From contig CAKPJX010000022.1 of the NCBI GenBank assembly GCA_934163035.1, positions 1 to 18,287 of the forward strand: a stretch of 18,287 nucleotides of DNA, written 5' to 3'. The stretch's first letter is position 1; each line of letters starts with the position of its first letter. This stretch comes from an uncultured Bacilli bacterium. GTDB lineage: Bacteria; Bacillota_I; Bacilli_A; RF39; UBA660. The notes beneath the pieces are model-generated. The model had not been told where the DNA came from. It ran no database searches and was given only the letters and a program-made list of their open reading frames with translations. Below, one piece after another: positions 1 to 6,644 of the stretch. The position numbers and the translations under genes were made by a program.

Positions 1-2
1 TT

Positions 3-95
3 GGAACAATATTCTATACTTTGGTAGGTTTAGTGGTTATTGGAATAGGAGCATATGAAGTAATAAAATATTCTAAAAGGCAAGTTAATAGTTAA
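3..95 (+). CDS. C-terminal end of an unidentified membrane protein (5' partial)
   Basis: Only the last 30 codons are present, entering from the left edge and ending at TAA 93-95. The residues form one hydrophobic stretch (FYTLVGLVVIGIGAYEVI) followed by a short basic tail (KYSKRQVNS). That is what a C-terminal membrane anchor with a cytoplasmic positive end looks like. A strong terminator begins three bases after the stop, which supports this as the true end of the gene. The other two frames hit stops early. The family cannot be named from so little sequence. Confidence 0.6.
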   Translation, partial: GTIFYTLVGLVVIGIGAYEVIKYSKRQVNS

Positions 96-98
96 TAG

Positions 99-126
99 AT
101 ACTGCAGAAAACTGCAGTATTTTTTT
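99..126 (+). terminator. Intrinsic terminator of the upstream membrane-protein gene
   Basis: A perfect 9-bp stem (ATACTGCAG paired with CTGCAGTAT) closes a four-A loop and runs straight into six T residues. It sits just after the stop at 93-95, so it ends transcription entering from the left edge and insulates the next promoter. Confidence 0.9.
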
Positions 127-153
127 GGAAAATTAAAGTTAAAATAACGTTTA

Positions 154-182
154 TTTACTTTTTTTCTTATTTATGGTAAAAT
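154..182 (+). promoter_or_regulatory. Sigma-A-type promoter for the RNB-domain gene
   Basis: A -35-like TTTACT (154-159) and a -10 TAAAAT (177-182) are separated by 17 bases. The -10 is preceded by TGG, giving an extended -10 (TGnTAAAAT). It lies between the terminator at 99-126 and the start at 208, predicting a short leader of about 20 bases. Confidence 0.55.
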
Positions 183-207
183 ATCTACCATCTGTAGGGG
201 TGGTAAT

Positions 208-1824
208 ATGGCAGTTAGAGATATAAGTCTGGCTGATGTACTATGTGGTTTATTAAGTGAAGAAAAGCTTGTACATTATTTGAAAGATAGAGTTAAATGT
301 AATGATACTTTATCATTTGATGAGATTCAATTTATTTATGATAATGAAGATTTTATAAAAAGTTATATTAAAAATAGTTTTATAATTAAGCGAATTAGGA
401 ATTTGATTGTATATTCTTTAGATAAGATTAATGGTTCTAACAATTTAGAGAGATTAAATAGTTTCGAAGCAAAACCTGATTTTTATAACAATAAAGTATT
501 TTATGAATATATTAGTATTCTTCAGAAAGTTAATTTTATAGACAGAGATGATCTATTTTCTATGCTTAGTACATATTTTGATAAGAGTAGATCCTTATAT
601 AGTAAATATAGAATTTTTGATATTGTTAAAGATAAGTTTACTGATCAAGAAAGTAAGCATTTTGAAGAATTACTTTCTAGAGAAACGGTGATTAGTGATA
701 CTGCATGTAGGATTGTTGATGATGCTATAGCATGGGGTGATGATTTTAGATTACTAGATGATCTTGTGTATCTTGATAATTTAGTGTCTTCTGGGCTAAC
801 AGAATATCAATGCTCTTTACTCATTCGTTCACTAAATAGAGTATCTAGTGTTTTAAAAGAGAAGAAAGGCTCTGATTTATCTGATAAGATCAATGTTCTT
901 TTGAATAAGATCGGTAATTTAGAAAGTGATGATACTAAAATAAAAAAGGCAATTATGTCTTCTAAGATAGATACTACTAATAATTTTTCGTCTATTAGAA
1001 AAATCAATTATAAGATAGATAGGTTAGATGATGTAGAAGATAGGATAATTATTTCTATTGATTCTATAGACAGTAAGGATTTAGATGGTGCTTTTAGTAT
1101 AAAAAAAGAGGGCGACTTATATATTTTTGATGTTTATGTTACGGATGTTTGTTCATTCTTAAAAATTAATAGGGATATTGCTAAAATAGCTTATGAGAGG
1201 GGACAAAGTCATTACTTTAGAGTTGATGGGAAACTTTATGCAATAAACATGTTGCCTTCCTTTCTAGCAAATTCATTTTTGTCACTTAGAAAAAAAACTA
1301 CTAATGTAATTGATTTTAAATATACATTTTTAGATGATGGTTCTTTATGTGATGTTGATGTTAGTAGAAGAAGAATTACAGTTGATAATAAACTTAGTAT
1401 AGAACAAGCAGATACTATGCTTAAATATCCAACTTTGTTTGGTGATGTTGGTAATGATTTAGATACTTTTAGAGAATTGCTTTTCAAAATTAATAAACGT
1501 AATCTTAGTGTTGGTGATATTGTAGCTTTTCCATCATTTTTGACTAATAGCTATATAGCGGGTGTTAATGAATTTGGTATATATTGTAATAATGGTTATG
1601 ATTCAACGCCTTATTTGCATGCTGTTACACCACTTAGAAATTTTACTTCCGATATTAATCTAGCTTTTTTCTTAAACCAGAATGGTATTGTATCTTTTGA
1701 TGAGAGTGATTTATCTTATGTGGTTGATAATAAAAGGCAAATAGAAGAACATTTAAGTTATAAAGCTAAAGTTTCTAGGTATATAGAGAAAAATCCTAGA
1801 ATGGTCAAAAAATATTATAAATAA
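208..1824 (+). CDS. RNB-domain protein, RNase II/R-like, lacking cold-shock and S1 domains
   Basis: The C-terminal half resembles the RNB exoribonuclease domain, which degrades single-stranded RNA 3' to 5' with two metal ions. The signature is SIDSIDSKDLDGAF (residues 283-296), followed by the RNB-like DVYVTDV and YERGQSHYF blocks. Near the end is PYLHAVTPLRNF, matching the usual YTHFTSPIRRY, with the conserved Arg at 477. Against E. coli RNase II the metal/catalytic aspartates D201, D207 and D209 correspond to D285, D291 and D293, but D210 is replaced by Gly294. The 538-residue protein is shorter than RNase II (644) or RNase R (813). It ends right after the RNB domain with no S1 domain, and its first ~270 residues are helical-looking without a recognisable cold-shock domain. 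The start has AGGGGTGG upstream. I am confident of the RNB fold; activity is doubtful and it could be a regulatory or RNA-binding paralogue. Confidence 0.8.
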   Translation: MAVRDISLADVLCGLLSEEKLVHYLKDRVKCNDTLSFDEIQFIYDNEDFIKSYIKNSFIIKRIRNLIVYSLDKINGSNNLERLNSFEAKPDFYNNKVFYEYISILQKVNFIDRDDLFSMLSTYFDKSRSLYSKYRIFDIVKDKFTDQESKHFEELLSRETVISDTACRIVDDAIAWGDDFRLLDDLVYLDNLVSSGLTEYQCSLLIRSLNRVSSVLKEKKGSDLSDKINVLLNKIGNLESDDTKIKKAIMSSKIDTTNNFSSIRKINYKIDRLDDVEDRIIISIDSIDSKDLDGAFSIKKEGDLYIFDVYVTDVCSFLKINRDIAKIAYERGQSHYFRVDGKLYAINMLPSFLANSFLSLRKKTTNVIDFKYTFLDDGSLCDVDVSRRRITVDNKLSIEQADTMLKYPTLFGDVGNDLDTFRELLFKINKRNLSVGDIVAFPSFLTNSYIAGVNEFGIYCNNGYDSTPYLHAVTPLRNFTSDINLAFFLNQNGIVSFDESDLSYVVDNKRQIEEHLSYKAKVSRYIEKNPRMVKKYYK

Positions 1825-1828
1825 AAAA

Positions 1829-1859
1829 ATTAGCTATTTATTTTCATTAGCTAATCCTT
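1829..1859. terminator. Bidirectional terminator between the RNB gene and sspI
   Basis: An 8-bp stem (ATTAGCTA and TAGCTAAT) encloses an 11-base loop. On the minus strand it is followed by a run of Ts (plus-strand A-run 1825-1829); on the plus strand by CCTTTTT. It lies between two convergent genes, and the sspI stop codon falls inside the stem. Confidence 0.75.
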
Positions 1860-2058
1860 TTTCTACACGTTTTTTTATAATTTCAATTAGTTCATTTTTT
1901 AATTCTTGTGTTGCATTTTCCCAAACTATTTCAAAGAAAACACCAAGACCTGGAAGTGTTACTTCATCTTGTGAGGCAATTGATTCATCGATAGCTTTAG
2001 TTAATGTCTCATAATTATCACCTTTAAAATTATTTATTATATGTTCTCTTATACTCAT
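1834..2058 (-). CDS. sspI: Small acid-soluble spore protein SspI
   Basis: This 74-residue protein matches the SspI family along its length: an N-terminal MSIREHIINNF block, then an acidic middle, then the hallmark LPGLGVFFEIVWENA (residues 36-50) and a charged helical C-terminus. In Bacillus, SspI is a minor spore-core protein made in the forespore under sigma-G. It is distinct from the DNA-binding alpha/beta-type SASPs and its exact role is unclear. A near-perfect AAAGGAGG (2069-2076, minus strand) sits 10 bases from the ATG. No convincing sigma-G promoter could be picked in the 115-base divergent gap. A TrmH-family methyltransferase lies one gene away, recalling the sspI-ysgA neighbourhood of B. 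subtilis. The gene is good evidence that the organism sporulates or recently did. Confidence 0.88.
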   Translation of the reverse strand: MSIREHIINNFKGDNYETLTKAIDESIASQDEVTLPGLGVFFEIVWENATQELKNELIEIIKKRVEKGLANENK

Positions 2059-2173
2059 ATTATAAAATCCTCCTTTATATATATGGTGTGATTAATGTTA
2101 TGTTTTTATACATATTTAGGATATATAAATAGTATTTTTATAAAAAATATTGTAAAATATATTTGGTGATATT

Positions 2174-2812
2174 ATGAAGCTTGATGTTGATGGTAAGAAA
2201 TATGATATTGTTATAGATAGGAAAGTTGGTACTAGAAACACTTATATTAGAGTTAAAAAAGATTTGGTGATATATGTTACTACTAATAGACTTACTAGTA
2301 CTAGGACAATTGAAAAGCTATGTGATGATAATTATTTAAAAATTGTTAAAATGATTAGAGAACAAGAATTAAAAAAAGAAAATAATGAAGGCTTTCGTTA
2401 TTTAGGTAAAAAATATGATATTGTTTATGTCTCTTATACTGATATTTCTTTTGGTGAAAATAAAGTGTTTTTGAATAAAAATTTAGATATAGATAAATGG
2501 TATAAAAAGCAGGCAAAGAGTATATTTTTAGAGCATTTGGATCTCATGTATAATAAGTTTAGTAAAAAAATTCCTTATCCTAGTTTAAAAATTAGAAAAA
2601 TGACTAGTAGATGGGGTGTTTGTAATACAAGATTAAAGACAATTACTTTAAATCTGGAACTTATTAAAAGAGATCTAAAGTTTTTAGATTATGTTATTGT
2701 TCATGAATTATCACATTTAGTTCATGCTGATCATTCGAGGGCTTTTTGGAATTTAGTAGAACAAAATATGCCAGAATATAGAGAATTAATGAAGGAGATG
2801 AAGACTTTTTGA
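2174..2812 (+). CDS. YgjP-like (DUF45/WSS1-like) zinc metallopeptidase
   Basis: The C-terminal half carries the YgjP/DUF45 signature: RKMTSRWGVCNTR, then a conserved ITLN strand, then the zinc site HELSH (177-181) with the third His at 187 in HADHSRAFW. The spacing matches the family pattern HExxHxxxxxHxxxFW. These are small cytosolic gluzincin-like proteins related to SprT/WSS1; their substrates in bacteria are not settled. The N-terminal ~80 residues form a beta-rich lead (MKLDVDGKKYDIVI), usual for the family. At 212 residues it has normal length. The start has GGTGAT upstream, and a TAAAAT -10-like hexamer lies at 2153-2158 without a good -35. Its stop overlaps the next start (TTGA), so the two genes are probably translationally coupled. 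Confidence 0.85.
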   Translation: MKLDVDGKKYDIVIDRKVGTRNTYIRVKKDLVIYVTTNRLTSTRTIEKLCDDNYLKIVKMIREQELKKENNEGFRYLGKKYDIVYVSYTDISFGENKVFLNKNLDIDKWYKKQAKSIFLEHLDLMYNKFSKKIPYPSLKIRKMTSRWGVCNTRLKTITLNLELIKRDLKFLDYVIVHELSHLVHADHSRAFWNLVEQNMPEYRELMKEMKTF

Positions 2813-3546
2813 TAGTTATTAGTAGTTTAGATAATGATAAAGTTAAAAAACTTAGAAAATTACAGATGAAAAAGTATAGGGATAGATATAATGAATATAT
2901 AGTAGAAGGATTACATTTAGTATATGAAGCGTATAAGATAGGTGTACTAGATGAATTGATTTTATTGGAAGGTGAAAATTTACCTTTACCTGTTCCTTAT
3001 ACTTATTATAGTAAAAATGTAATTAAAAAAATATCTGTAATGGATACGCCTAGTACTGTTATGGGTCTTTGTCATAAAAGAGAAAAGGATGAAATTGTGG
3101 GTAATAGAATTCTTATCTTAGATGATATTCAAGATCCTGGTAATTTAGGTACTATAATTAGAAGTGCTGTAGCTTTTAATATAGATACAATTGTTTTATC
3201 TAATAATACAGTTGATTTATATAATTCTAAGGTTTTAAGGGCTACTCAAGGAATGTTTTTTCATACTAATATCATTATTAGAAATGTATTTGAAATAGTA
3301 GCACTTCTTCGTAATATAAATATTCCTATATATGGTACGGATGTTAATGGTGGGGTTGATGCTAGAAGCTTGACGGATGATGATAAAAAAAGATTTGCTT
3401 TAATTATTGGTAATGAAGGTAATGGAGTAAAAAAAGAATTAAATGATTTATGTGATAAAAAACTTTATATAAAGATGAGAAAAGATGTAGAGAGCTTAAA
3501 TGTTGCAATTGCTGGTAGTATTCTTCTTTATGAATTGGGGATGTAG
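2809..3546 (+). CDS. TrmH/SpoU-family RNA 2'-O-methyltransferase (YsgA-like)
   Basis: The protein has all three SPOUT motifs of the SpoU class: DDIQDPGNLGTIIRSA (105-120, N112 and R118), IIGNEGNGV (199-207) and ESLNVAIAGSILLYE near the C-terminus (S229-N231). These build the knotted SAM site that methylates a ribose 2'-OH, usually in 23S rRNA or tRNA. The first ~90 residues (KVKKLRKLQMKKYRDRYNE and onwards) form the substrate-binding domain of the RlmB/YsgA type. Length (245) is typical. The start is TTG, because the overlap with the upstream stop (TTGA) and AAGGAG at 2792-2797 leave no better choice. The stop at 3546 is three bases before the rimM start. The exact target nucleotide cannot be told from sequence. 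Confidence 0.9.
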   Translation: MIVISSLDNDKVKKLRKLQMKKYRDRYNEYIVEGLHLVYEAYKIGVLDELILLEGENLPLPVPYTYYSKNVIKKISVMDTPSTVMGLCHKREKDEIVGNRILILDDIQDPGNLGTIIRSAVAFNIDTIVLSNNTVDLYNSKVLRATQGMFFHTNIIIRNVFEIVALLRNINIPIYGTDVNGGVDARSLTDDDKKRFALIIGNEGNGVKKELNDLCDKKLYIKMRKDVESLNVAIAGSILLYELGM

Positions 3547-3548
3547 TT

Positions 3549-4031
3549 ATGGAGAAGGTATATGTGGGTAGAATAGTTTCTACACATGGTATTAAGGGTG
3601 AAGTAAAAATACTTAGTGACTTTCAATTTAAGGAGAAAGTTTTTAAAATTGGGAATAGTTTGATTATTGATGATGAAAATTATACTATTAGAAGTTATAG
3701 AGTACATAAGGGATATGACATGGTTACTTTAAATAACTATGATAGTATAAATGATATCTTATTTTTATTAAAAAAGAAGGTTTATTTTGATAAAGATAAT
3801 TTAAAACTTGATAGTATGGAAGTACTTGATTCAGATTTATTGTCATATAAGTTGTTGACTGATGATGGTAAGTGTGGAATAATAAAAGAGATATTTTTTG
3901 GGGGAGTTAACAATAAGATTATTAGAGCTATGTTTGATAGAGAGATTTTGATACCTTTTAATTCTCCTATGATACTAAAAGTTGATAAAGAAAAAAAAGA
4001 AGTCATTGTTAAACTAATTGAGGGTATTTAG
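3549..4031 (+). CDS. rimM: Ribosome maturation factor RimM
   Basis: The N-terminus (VYVGRIVSTHGIKGEVKI) is the classic RimM beta-barrel start. The C-terminal PRC-barrel half has the expected EILIPFNSPMI stretch and a closing VIVKLIEGI. RimM binds ribosomal protein S19 and the head of the 30S subunit to help late 16S rRNA maturation. At 160 residues it is slightly short but complete. It sits directly before trmD, as in most bacteria, and its last codons overlap the trmD ribosome binding region. Identification rests on motif and position together. Confidence 0.93.
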   Translation: MEKVYVGRIVSTHGIKGEVKILSDFQFKEKVFKIGNSLIIDDENYTIRSYRVHKGYDMVTLNNYDSINDILFLLKKKVYFDKDNLKLDSMEVLDSDLLSYKLLTDDGKCGIIKEIFFGGVNNKIIRAMFDREILIPFNSPMILKVDKEKKEVIVKLIEGI

Positions 4032-4041
4032 AGGTGATAGT

Positions 4042-4722
4042 ATGACTATTGATATTTTAACTTTATTTCCAGAAATGTTTAATGAGGTTTTTAATTCATC
4101 GATAATAAAAAGAGCAAAGGATTTGGAAAAGGTTACTATAAATATTCATAATTTTAGAGACTTTTCTAATGATTTACATCATAAGGTTGATGATACACCT
4201 TATGGTGGAGGTTGTGGAATGGTTCTTGCGTGTCAACCTATATTTGATTGTGTTGATAGTCTTAGGAGGGAAGATACTAAGGTTATTTTATTAACACCTG
4301 ATGGAATTCCTTATAAGCAAAAAATGGCTTATGAATTTGCTGGATGTAAGCATTTGATTTTAATTTGTGGTCATTATGAAGGCTTTGATGAAAGAATTAG
4401 GAGTATATGTGATTTTGAAGTTAGTATAGGTGATTTTGTTTTAACAGGAGGAGAACTTGCTAGTATGGTTCTTGTTGATTCTATTGTTAGATTATTACCA
4501 GGTGTAATTGAAGAAGAGTCTCATATAAATGAATCATTTAACAATAATTTACTTGATTATCCAGTTTATACTAAGCCTAGAGTTTTTAGAGGAATGGAAG
4601 TTCCAGAAGTGTTATTATCTGGTGATCATAAAAAAATTGCTGAATATAGAAAAAGTGAAAGCTTAAAAAGAACACAAATACGTAGACCTGACTTATTAGA
4701 AAGTAGGGATGATAATGTATAG
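4042..4722 (+). CDS. trmD: tRNA (guanine-37-N1)-methyltransferase TrmD
   Basis: TrmD methylates N1 of G37 next to the anticodon and prevents +1 frameshifting. The 226-residue protein has the N-terminal DILTLFPEMF, the DDTPYGGGCGM loop (51-60), the SAM-binding trefoil-knot residues CGHYEGFDER (109-118) and SIGDFVLTGGELA (128-140) with the presumed catalytic Asp131. The C-terminal domain contains YPVYTKPR. I chose ATG 4042 rather than the upstream in-frame TTG at 4018. GAGGTGAT lies 5 bases before this ATG, and homologues start with M-x-I-D-I-L-T-L-F. It overlaps the following small gene by a few codons, suggesting coupling. Confidence 0.95.
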   Translation: MTIDILTLFPEMFNEVFNSSIIKRAKDLEKVTINIHNFRDFSNDLHHKVDDTPYGGGCGMVLACQPIFDCVDSLRREDTKVILLTPDGIPYKQKMAYEFAGCKHLILICGHYEGFDERIRSICDFEVSIGDFVLTGGELASMVLVDSIVRLLPGVIEEESHINESFNNNLLDYPVYTKPRVFRGMEVPEVLLSGDHKKIAEYRKSESLKRTQIRRPDLLESRDDNV

Positions 4723-5161
4723 TTTAAATAAATGTGATATGAATGGTTCATTTAAAAGTGCTAATATTACTTTTGATGGGATCATGATGGGTTCTAAAAA
4801 TAAAACTTTTAATATTAATGGTATGAAAGTAAAAAATATTTTAATTGTAGATAAATTAATGGCTAATTCATTTGTAATGTGTTTAGTTAGCAAAAAATAT
4901 AATAAGTTAATTGATAAATTAATGCTTTTATTAACAAGTGATGATGATACAGGTGAAAGCTTTAGAGAGGCTTTAAATATAATCGAGAAATTCAGATTAG
5001 AGATTAAAATTAAGTATCGAAAGTTTTTAGAGAAAAAAGTTTTAAAACAAATGGCTTTACAACTTAAGCAATTACAAAAAGAAGCAGAAAATAGATTTTT
5101 AGAATTACAGAATTATTATTCTGAAAATATGGAAAACAGTAAAAGTGGTAAGAGTAGATAA
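4715..5161 (+). CDS. Unrecognised small protein with C-terminal coiled coil
   Basis: I do not recognise this 148-residue protein. The first ~50 residues look beta-rich (SANITFDGIMMGSKNKTF, INGMKVKNILIVD). The middle has a hydrophobic helix (YNKLIDKLMLLLTS) and an acidic turn with DDDTGESFREALNIIEKF. From about residue 90 a long Lys/Glu/Gln-rich helix (KKVLKQMALQLKQLQKEAE) is a likely coiled coil. There is no signal peptide or membrane segment. The start overlaps the end of trmD; ATG 4715 is preferred over ATG 4709 because GTAGGG ends 6 bases upstream. Placement between trmD and rplS, which are usually adjacent in Bacillota, suggests a ribosome- or RNA-linked role, but that is only inference. 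The frame is clean and codon use matches its neighbours, so it is a real gene. Confidence 0.75.
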   Translation: MYSLNKCDMNGSFKSANITFDGIMMGSKNKTFNINGMKVKNILIVDKLMANSFVMCLVSKKYNKLIDKLMLLLTSDDDTGESFREALNIIEKFRLEIKIKYRKFLEKKVLKQMALQLKQLQKEAENRFLELQNYYSENMENSKSGKSR

Positions 5162-5175
5162 ATTTAATAAAAAGA

Positions 5176-5204
5176 TTGATTTTTAGCTTAATTTATGATA
5201 TATT
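5176..5204 (+). promoter_or_regulatory. Promoter for rplS
   Basis: TTGATT (5176-5181) and TATATT (5199-5204) are spaced by 17 bases in the gap after the coiled-coil gene. This would start transcription near 5211 and give rplS an untranslated leader of roughly 65 bases, separate from read-through of the trmD operon. Confidence 0.5.
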
Positions 5205-5217
5205 TATTTTCGTCTTG

Positions 5218-5249
5218 AATGATCCGCTGTTCGATGGATTATGATCATT
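5218..5249 (+). promoter_or_regulatory. Possible L19 leader structure upstream of rplS
   Basis: A perfect 7-bp inverted repeat (AATGATC at 5218-5224, GATCATT at 5243-5249) encloses an 18-base apical part. An alternative inner pairing ATCC/GGAT competes with the outer stem. It lies between the rplS promoter and its GGAG ribosome binding site (5267-5270), with no poly-T after it. Rfam describes an L19 leader in Bacillota that is thought to mediate autoregulation by L19. Position and structure fit, but I cannot confirm the consensus by eye. Confidence 0.45.
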
Positions 5250-5277
5250 TGTAATATATATAGAGAGGAGAACTTAT

Positions 5278-5622
5278 ATGAATATTATTGATAAGATTAA
5301 TGAAAAACAAATTAATCCTAATATTCCAGAATTCCGTGTTGGTGATACTGTAAGAGTTGATGTTAAGATCATCGAAGGTAAGAGAGAACGTATTCAGGCA
5401 TTTGAAGGTGTTGTTGTATCTCGTAAAGGTGGTTCAGTTTCTGAAACGTTTACTGTACGTAAAGTATCAAGTGGCGTAGGAGTTAAGAGAATTTTCCCAA
5501 TTCATTCACCAAAGATTGCAGGTATTAAAGTTATCCGTAGAGGTAAAGTTAGACGTGCAAAACTTAATTTCCTTGATGAACGTGTTGGCGGATATCGTAT
5601 TAAAGAAAGAGGAGAAAAATAA
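5278..5622 (+). CDS. rplS: 50S ribosomal protein L19
   Basis: The 114-residue protein is a full-length L19, with VGDTVRVDVKIIEGKRERIQ, FEGVVVSRKGG and the conserved RKVSSGVGVKRIFPIHSP block, ending in KLNFLDERVGGYRIKERG. L19 sits at the 30S-50S interface. It uses CGT for Arg and other codons rare in its neighbours, the pattern expected of a highly expressed gene. GGAG at 5267-5270 lies 7 bases from the ATG. Its stop codon is inside the following terminator stem. Confidence 0.98.
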   Translation: MNIIDKINEKQINPNIPEFRVGDTVRVDVKIIEGKRERIQAFEGVVVSRKGGSVSETFTVRKVSSGVGVKRIFPIHSPKIAGIKVIRRGKVRRAKLNFLDERVGGYRIKERGEK

Positions 5623-5639
5623 GGCTTGCCTTATTTTTT
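5617..5639 (+). terminator. Terminator overlapping the rplS stop codon
   Basis: An 8-bp stem AAATAAGG/CCTTATTT with a CTTG loop (5617-5636) continues into Ts. The TAA stop of rplS (5620-5622) is part of the left arm. It should separate rplS from the signal peptidase gene, at least partly. Confidence 0.8.
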
Positions 5640-5654
5640 GTTATGTAGTGTGAT

Positions 5655-6146
5655 ATGAAGAAATTTTTAAAAGAATATATTCCTTATATTATTATAATTA
5701 TATTAGTTATAGTTGTTAAAGTATATGTTGTTACTCCAATTAGAGTAAACGGACCTTCAATGAATGATACGCTTCATGATAAGGATATAATGATTTTGGA
5801 TGAAATTAGTTATAGATTTAGATCTATAAAAAGATTTGATATTGTAGTTATTAGATATAAGGATGAATATATAATTAAAAGGGTAATAGGATTACCTGGA
5901 GAAGTTGTATCTTGTAAAAATAATAAAATCTATATAAATGGAAAAGTTATTGAAGAGGATTTTTCTCGTAAATATACTAATGATTTTGATGATGTTTTAG
6001 TTGGCGATGATTCTTATTTTGTATTAGGTGATAATCGTGTTAATTCAACTGATAGTAGAATTATTGGTACTGTATCTAAGAAGAGTATTAAGGGTAAAAC
6101 GTCTCTAACAGTATTTCCATTTTCCAGATTTGGTAAGAAAAATTAA
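5655..6146 (+). CDS. lepB: Type I signal peptidase
   Basis: The gene encodes a membrane-bound Ser/Lys peptidase that removes signal peptides from exported proteins. The 163-residue protein has one N-terminal membrane helix (about 10-29, Ile/Val-rich), then the catalytic Ser35 in NGPSMNDTL. Lys75 is in IIKRVIGLPGE, and the conserved GDNRVNSTDSR box is at 125-135. It is of the short Gram-positive SipS type. The ribosome binding site is weak (GTGTGAT). A terminator lies both before and after it, so it may depend on read-through from rplS or on an unseen promoter. A lepB gene near rplS is common in Bacillota. Confidence 0.95.
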   Translation: MKKFLKEYIPYIIIIILVIVVKVYVVTPIRVNGPSMNDTLHDKDIMILDEISYRFRSIKRFDIVVIRYKDEYIIKRVIGLPGEVVSCKNNKIYINGKVIEEDFSRKYTNDFDDVLVGDDSYFVLGDNRVNSTDSRIIGTVSKKSIKGKTSLTVFPFSRFGKKN

Positions 6147-6165
6147 GTAGCTTGGCTACTTTTTT
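6145..6165 (+). terminator. Terminator overlapping the signal peptidase stop codon
   Basis: The stem AAGTAGC/GCTACTT with a TTG loop begins inside the TAA stop (6144-6146) and runs into TTTT. This is the same stop-overlapping layout as after rplS. Confidence 0.8.
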
Positions 6166-6193
6166 AAATACTATAATTATGTAGGGGTATTTT

Positions 6194-6601
6194 ATGGTAA
6201 ATGCAAATAAAGGAAAGTTTTAATCTTTATATGATTTTAATATAGATGGACATGGTATTGATCTAAAACAGTTATTGAGTGTAGCTTTTGAATTTAAACT
6301 TACTGTTAATCTATATGGTTTTGATTAGAATGATCCTGATGAAAACGAAAAGGGATTGTTTTCTAATTAATTGTTCGGAGTTATACCACTTACTTATGAT
6401 GAAGTAGAGATGATTGATAAAAGTGATTTTATAGATACAAAAGGCTTGTAGAGAAATGTTAATTATGTTAAATCAGTTAATTCTATGTAAAGTATGACTT
6501 TTAGCATATATACTTTTATTGTTTTATATATTATAATTGGATTGTAGGAGACATTTGTTATTGATTAAGTTCTCTTCCTTCTAAGAAACTTAGGAGTATA
6601 A
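6194..6601 (+). pseudogene. Decayed gene: one frame broken only by TAA/TAG codons
   Basis: From ATG 6194, with a good TAGGGGT upstream, one frame stays coding-like for 136 codons. It reads for example SLYDFNIDGHGIDLKQLL, FEFKLTVNLYGFD and FGVIPLTYDEVEMIDKSDF, then a hydrophobic stretch FSIYTFIVLYIIIGL that could be a membrane segment. It is interrupted by TAA 6221, TAG 6326, TAA 6368, TAG 6449, TAA 6488, TAG 6545 and TAA 6566, and ends at TAA 6599. There is no in-frame TGA and no need for any frameshift. Each interrupting codon is one C-to-T change from CAA or CAG, and one true CAG survives at 6269. A perfect TATAAT lies at 6172-6177 without a clear -35. The other two frames are not protein-like. 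I do not recognise the family. The simplest reading is an inactivated gene. Confidence 0.6.
6578..6596 (+). other. Hairpin upstream of the SPFH gene
   Basis: CTTCTAAG and CTTAGGAG pair (one G-U) around an AAA loop, about 50 bases before the SPFH start. There is no T-run after it, so it is not a standard terminator. It could be a 5' leader stem or an operator. It overlaps the tail of the decayed frame. No clear promoter was found nearby. Confidence 0.3.
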
Positions 6602-6644
6602 AAATAATTTTCAAATATTAATATAGAAAGAGAGGAATTTATTA

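Noticed and set aside
1236..1487. Minus-strand open frame inside the RNB gene
   Set aside because: It is antisense to a well-supported coding frame, Leu/Ser-rich as expected from the complement of an AT-rich gene, with no start signal. The same applies to the minus-strand frames at 807-1007, 3782-4006, 4696-4893, 7800-8024 and 14970-15272.
2077..2173. Sigma-G promoter for sspI
   Set aside because: A TGTATA and several CAT-containing -10 candidates exist on the minus strand, but none has an acceptable spacing, so no promoter is reported.
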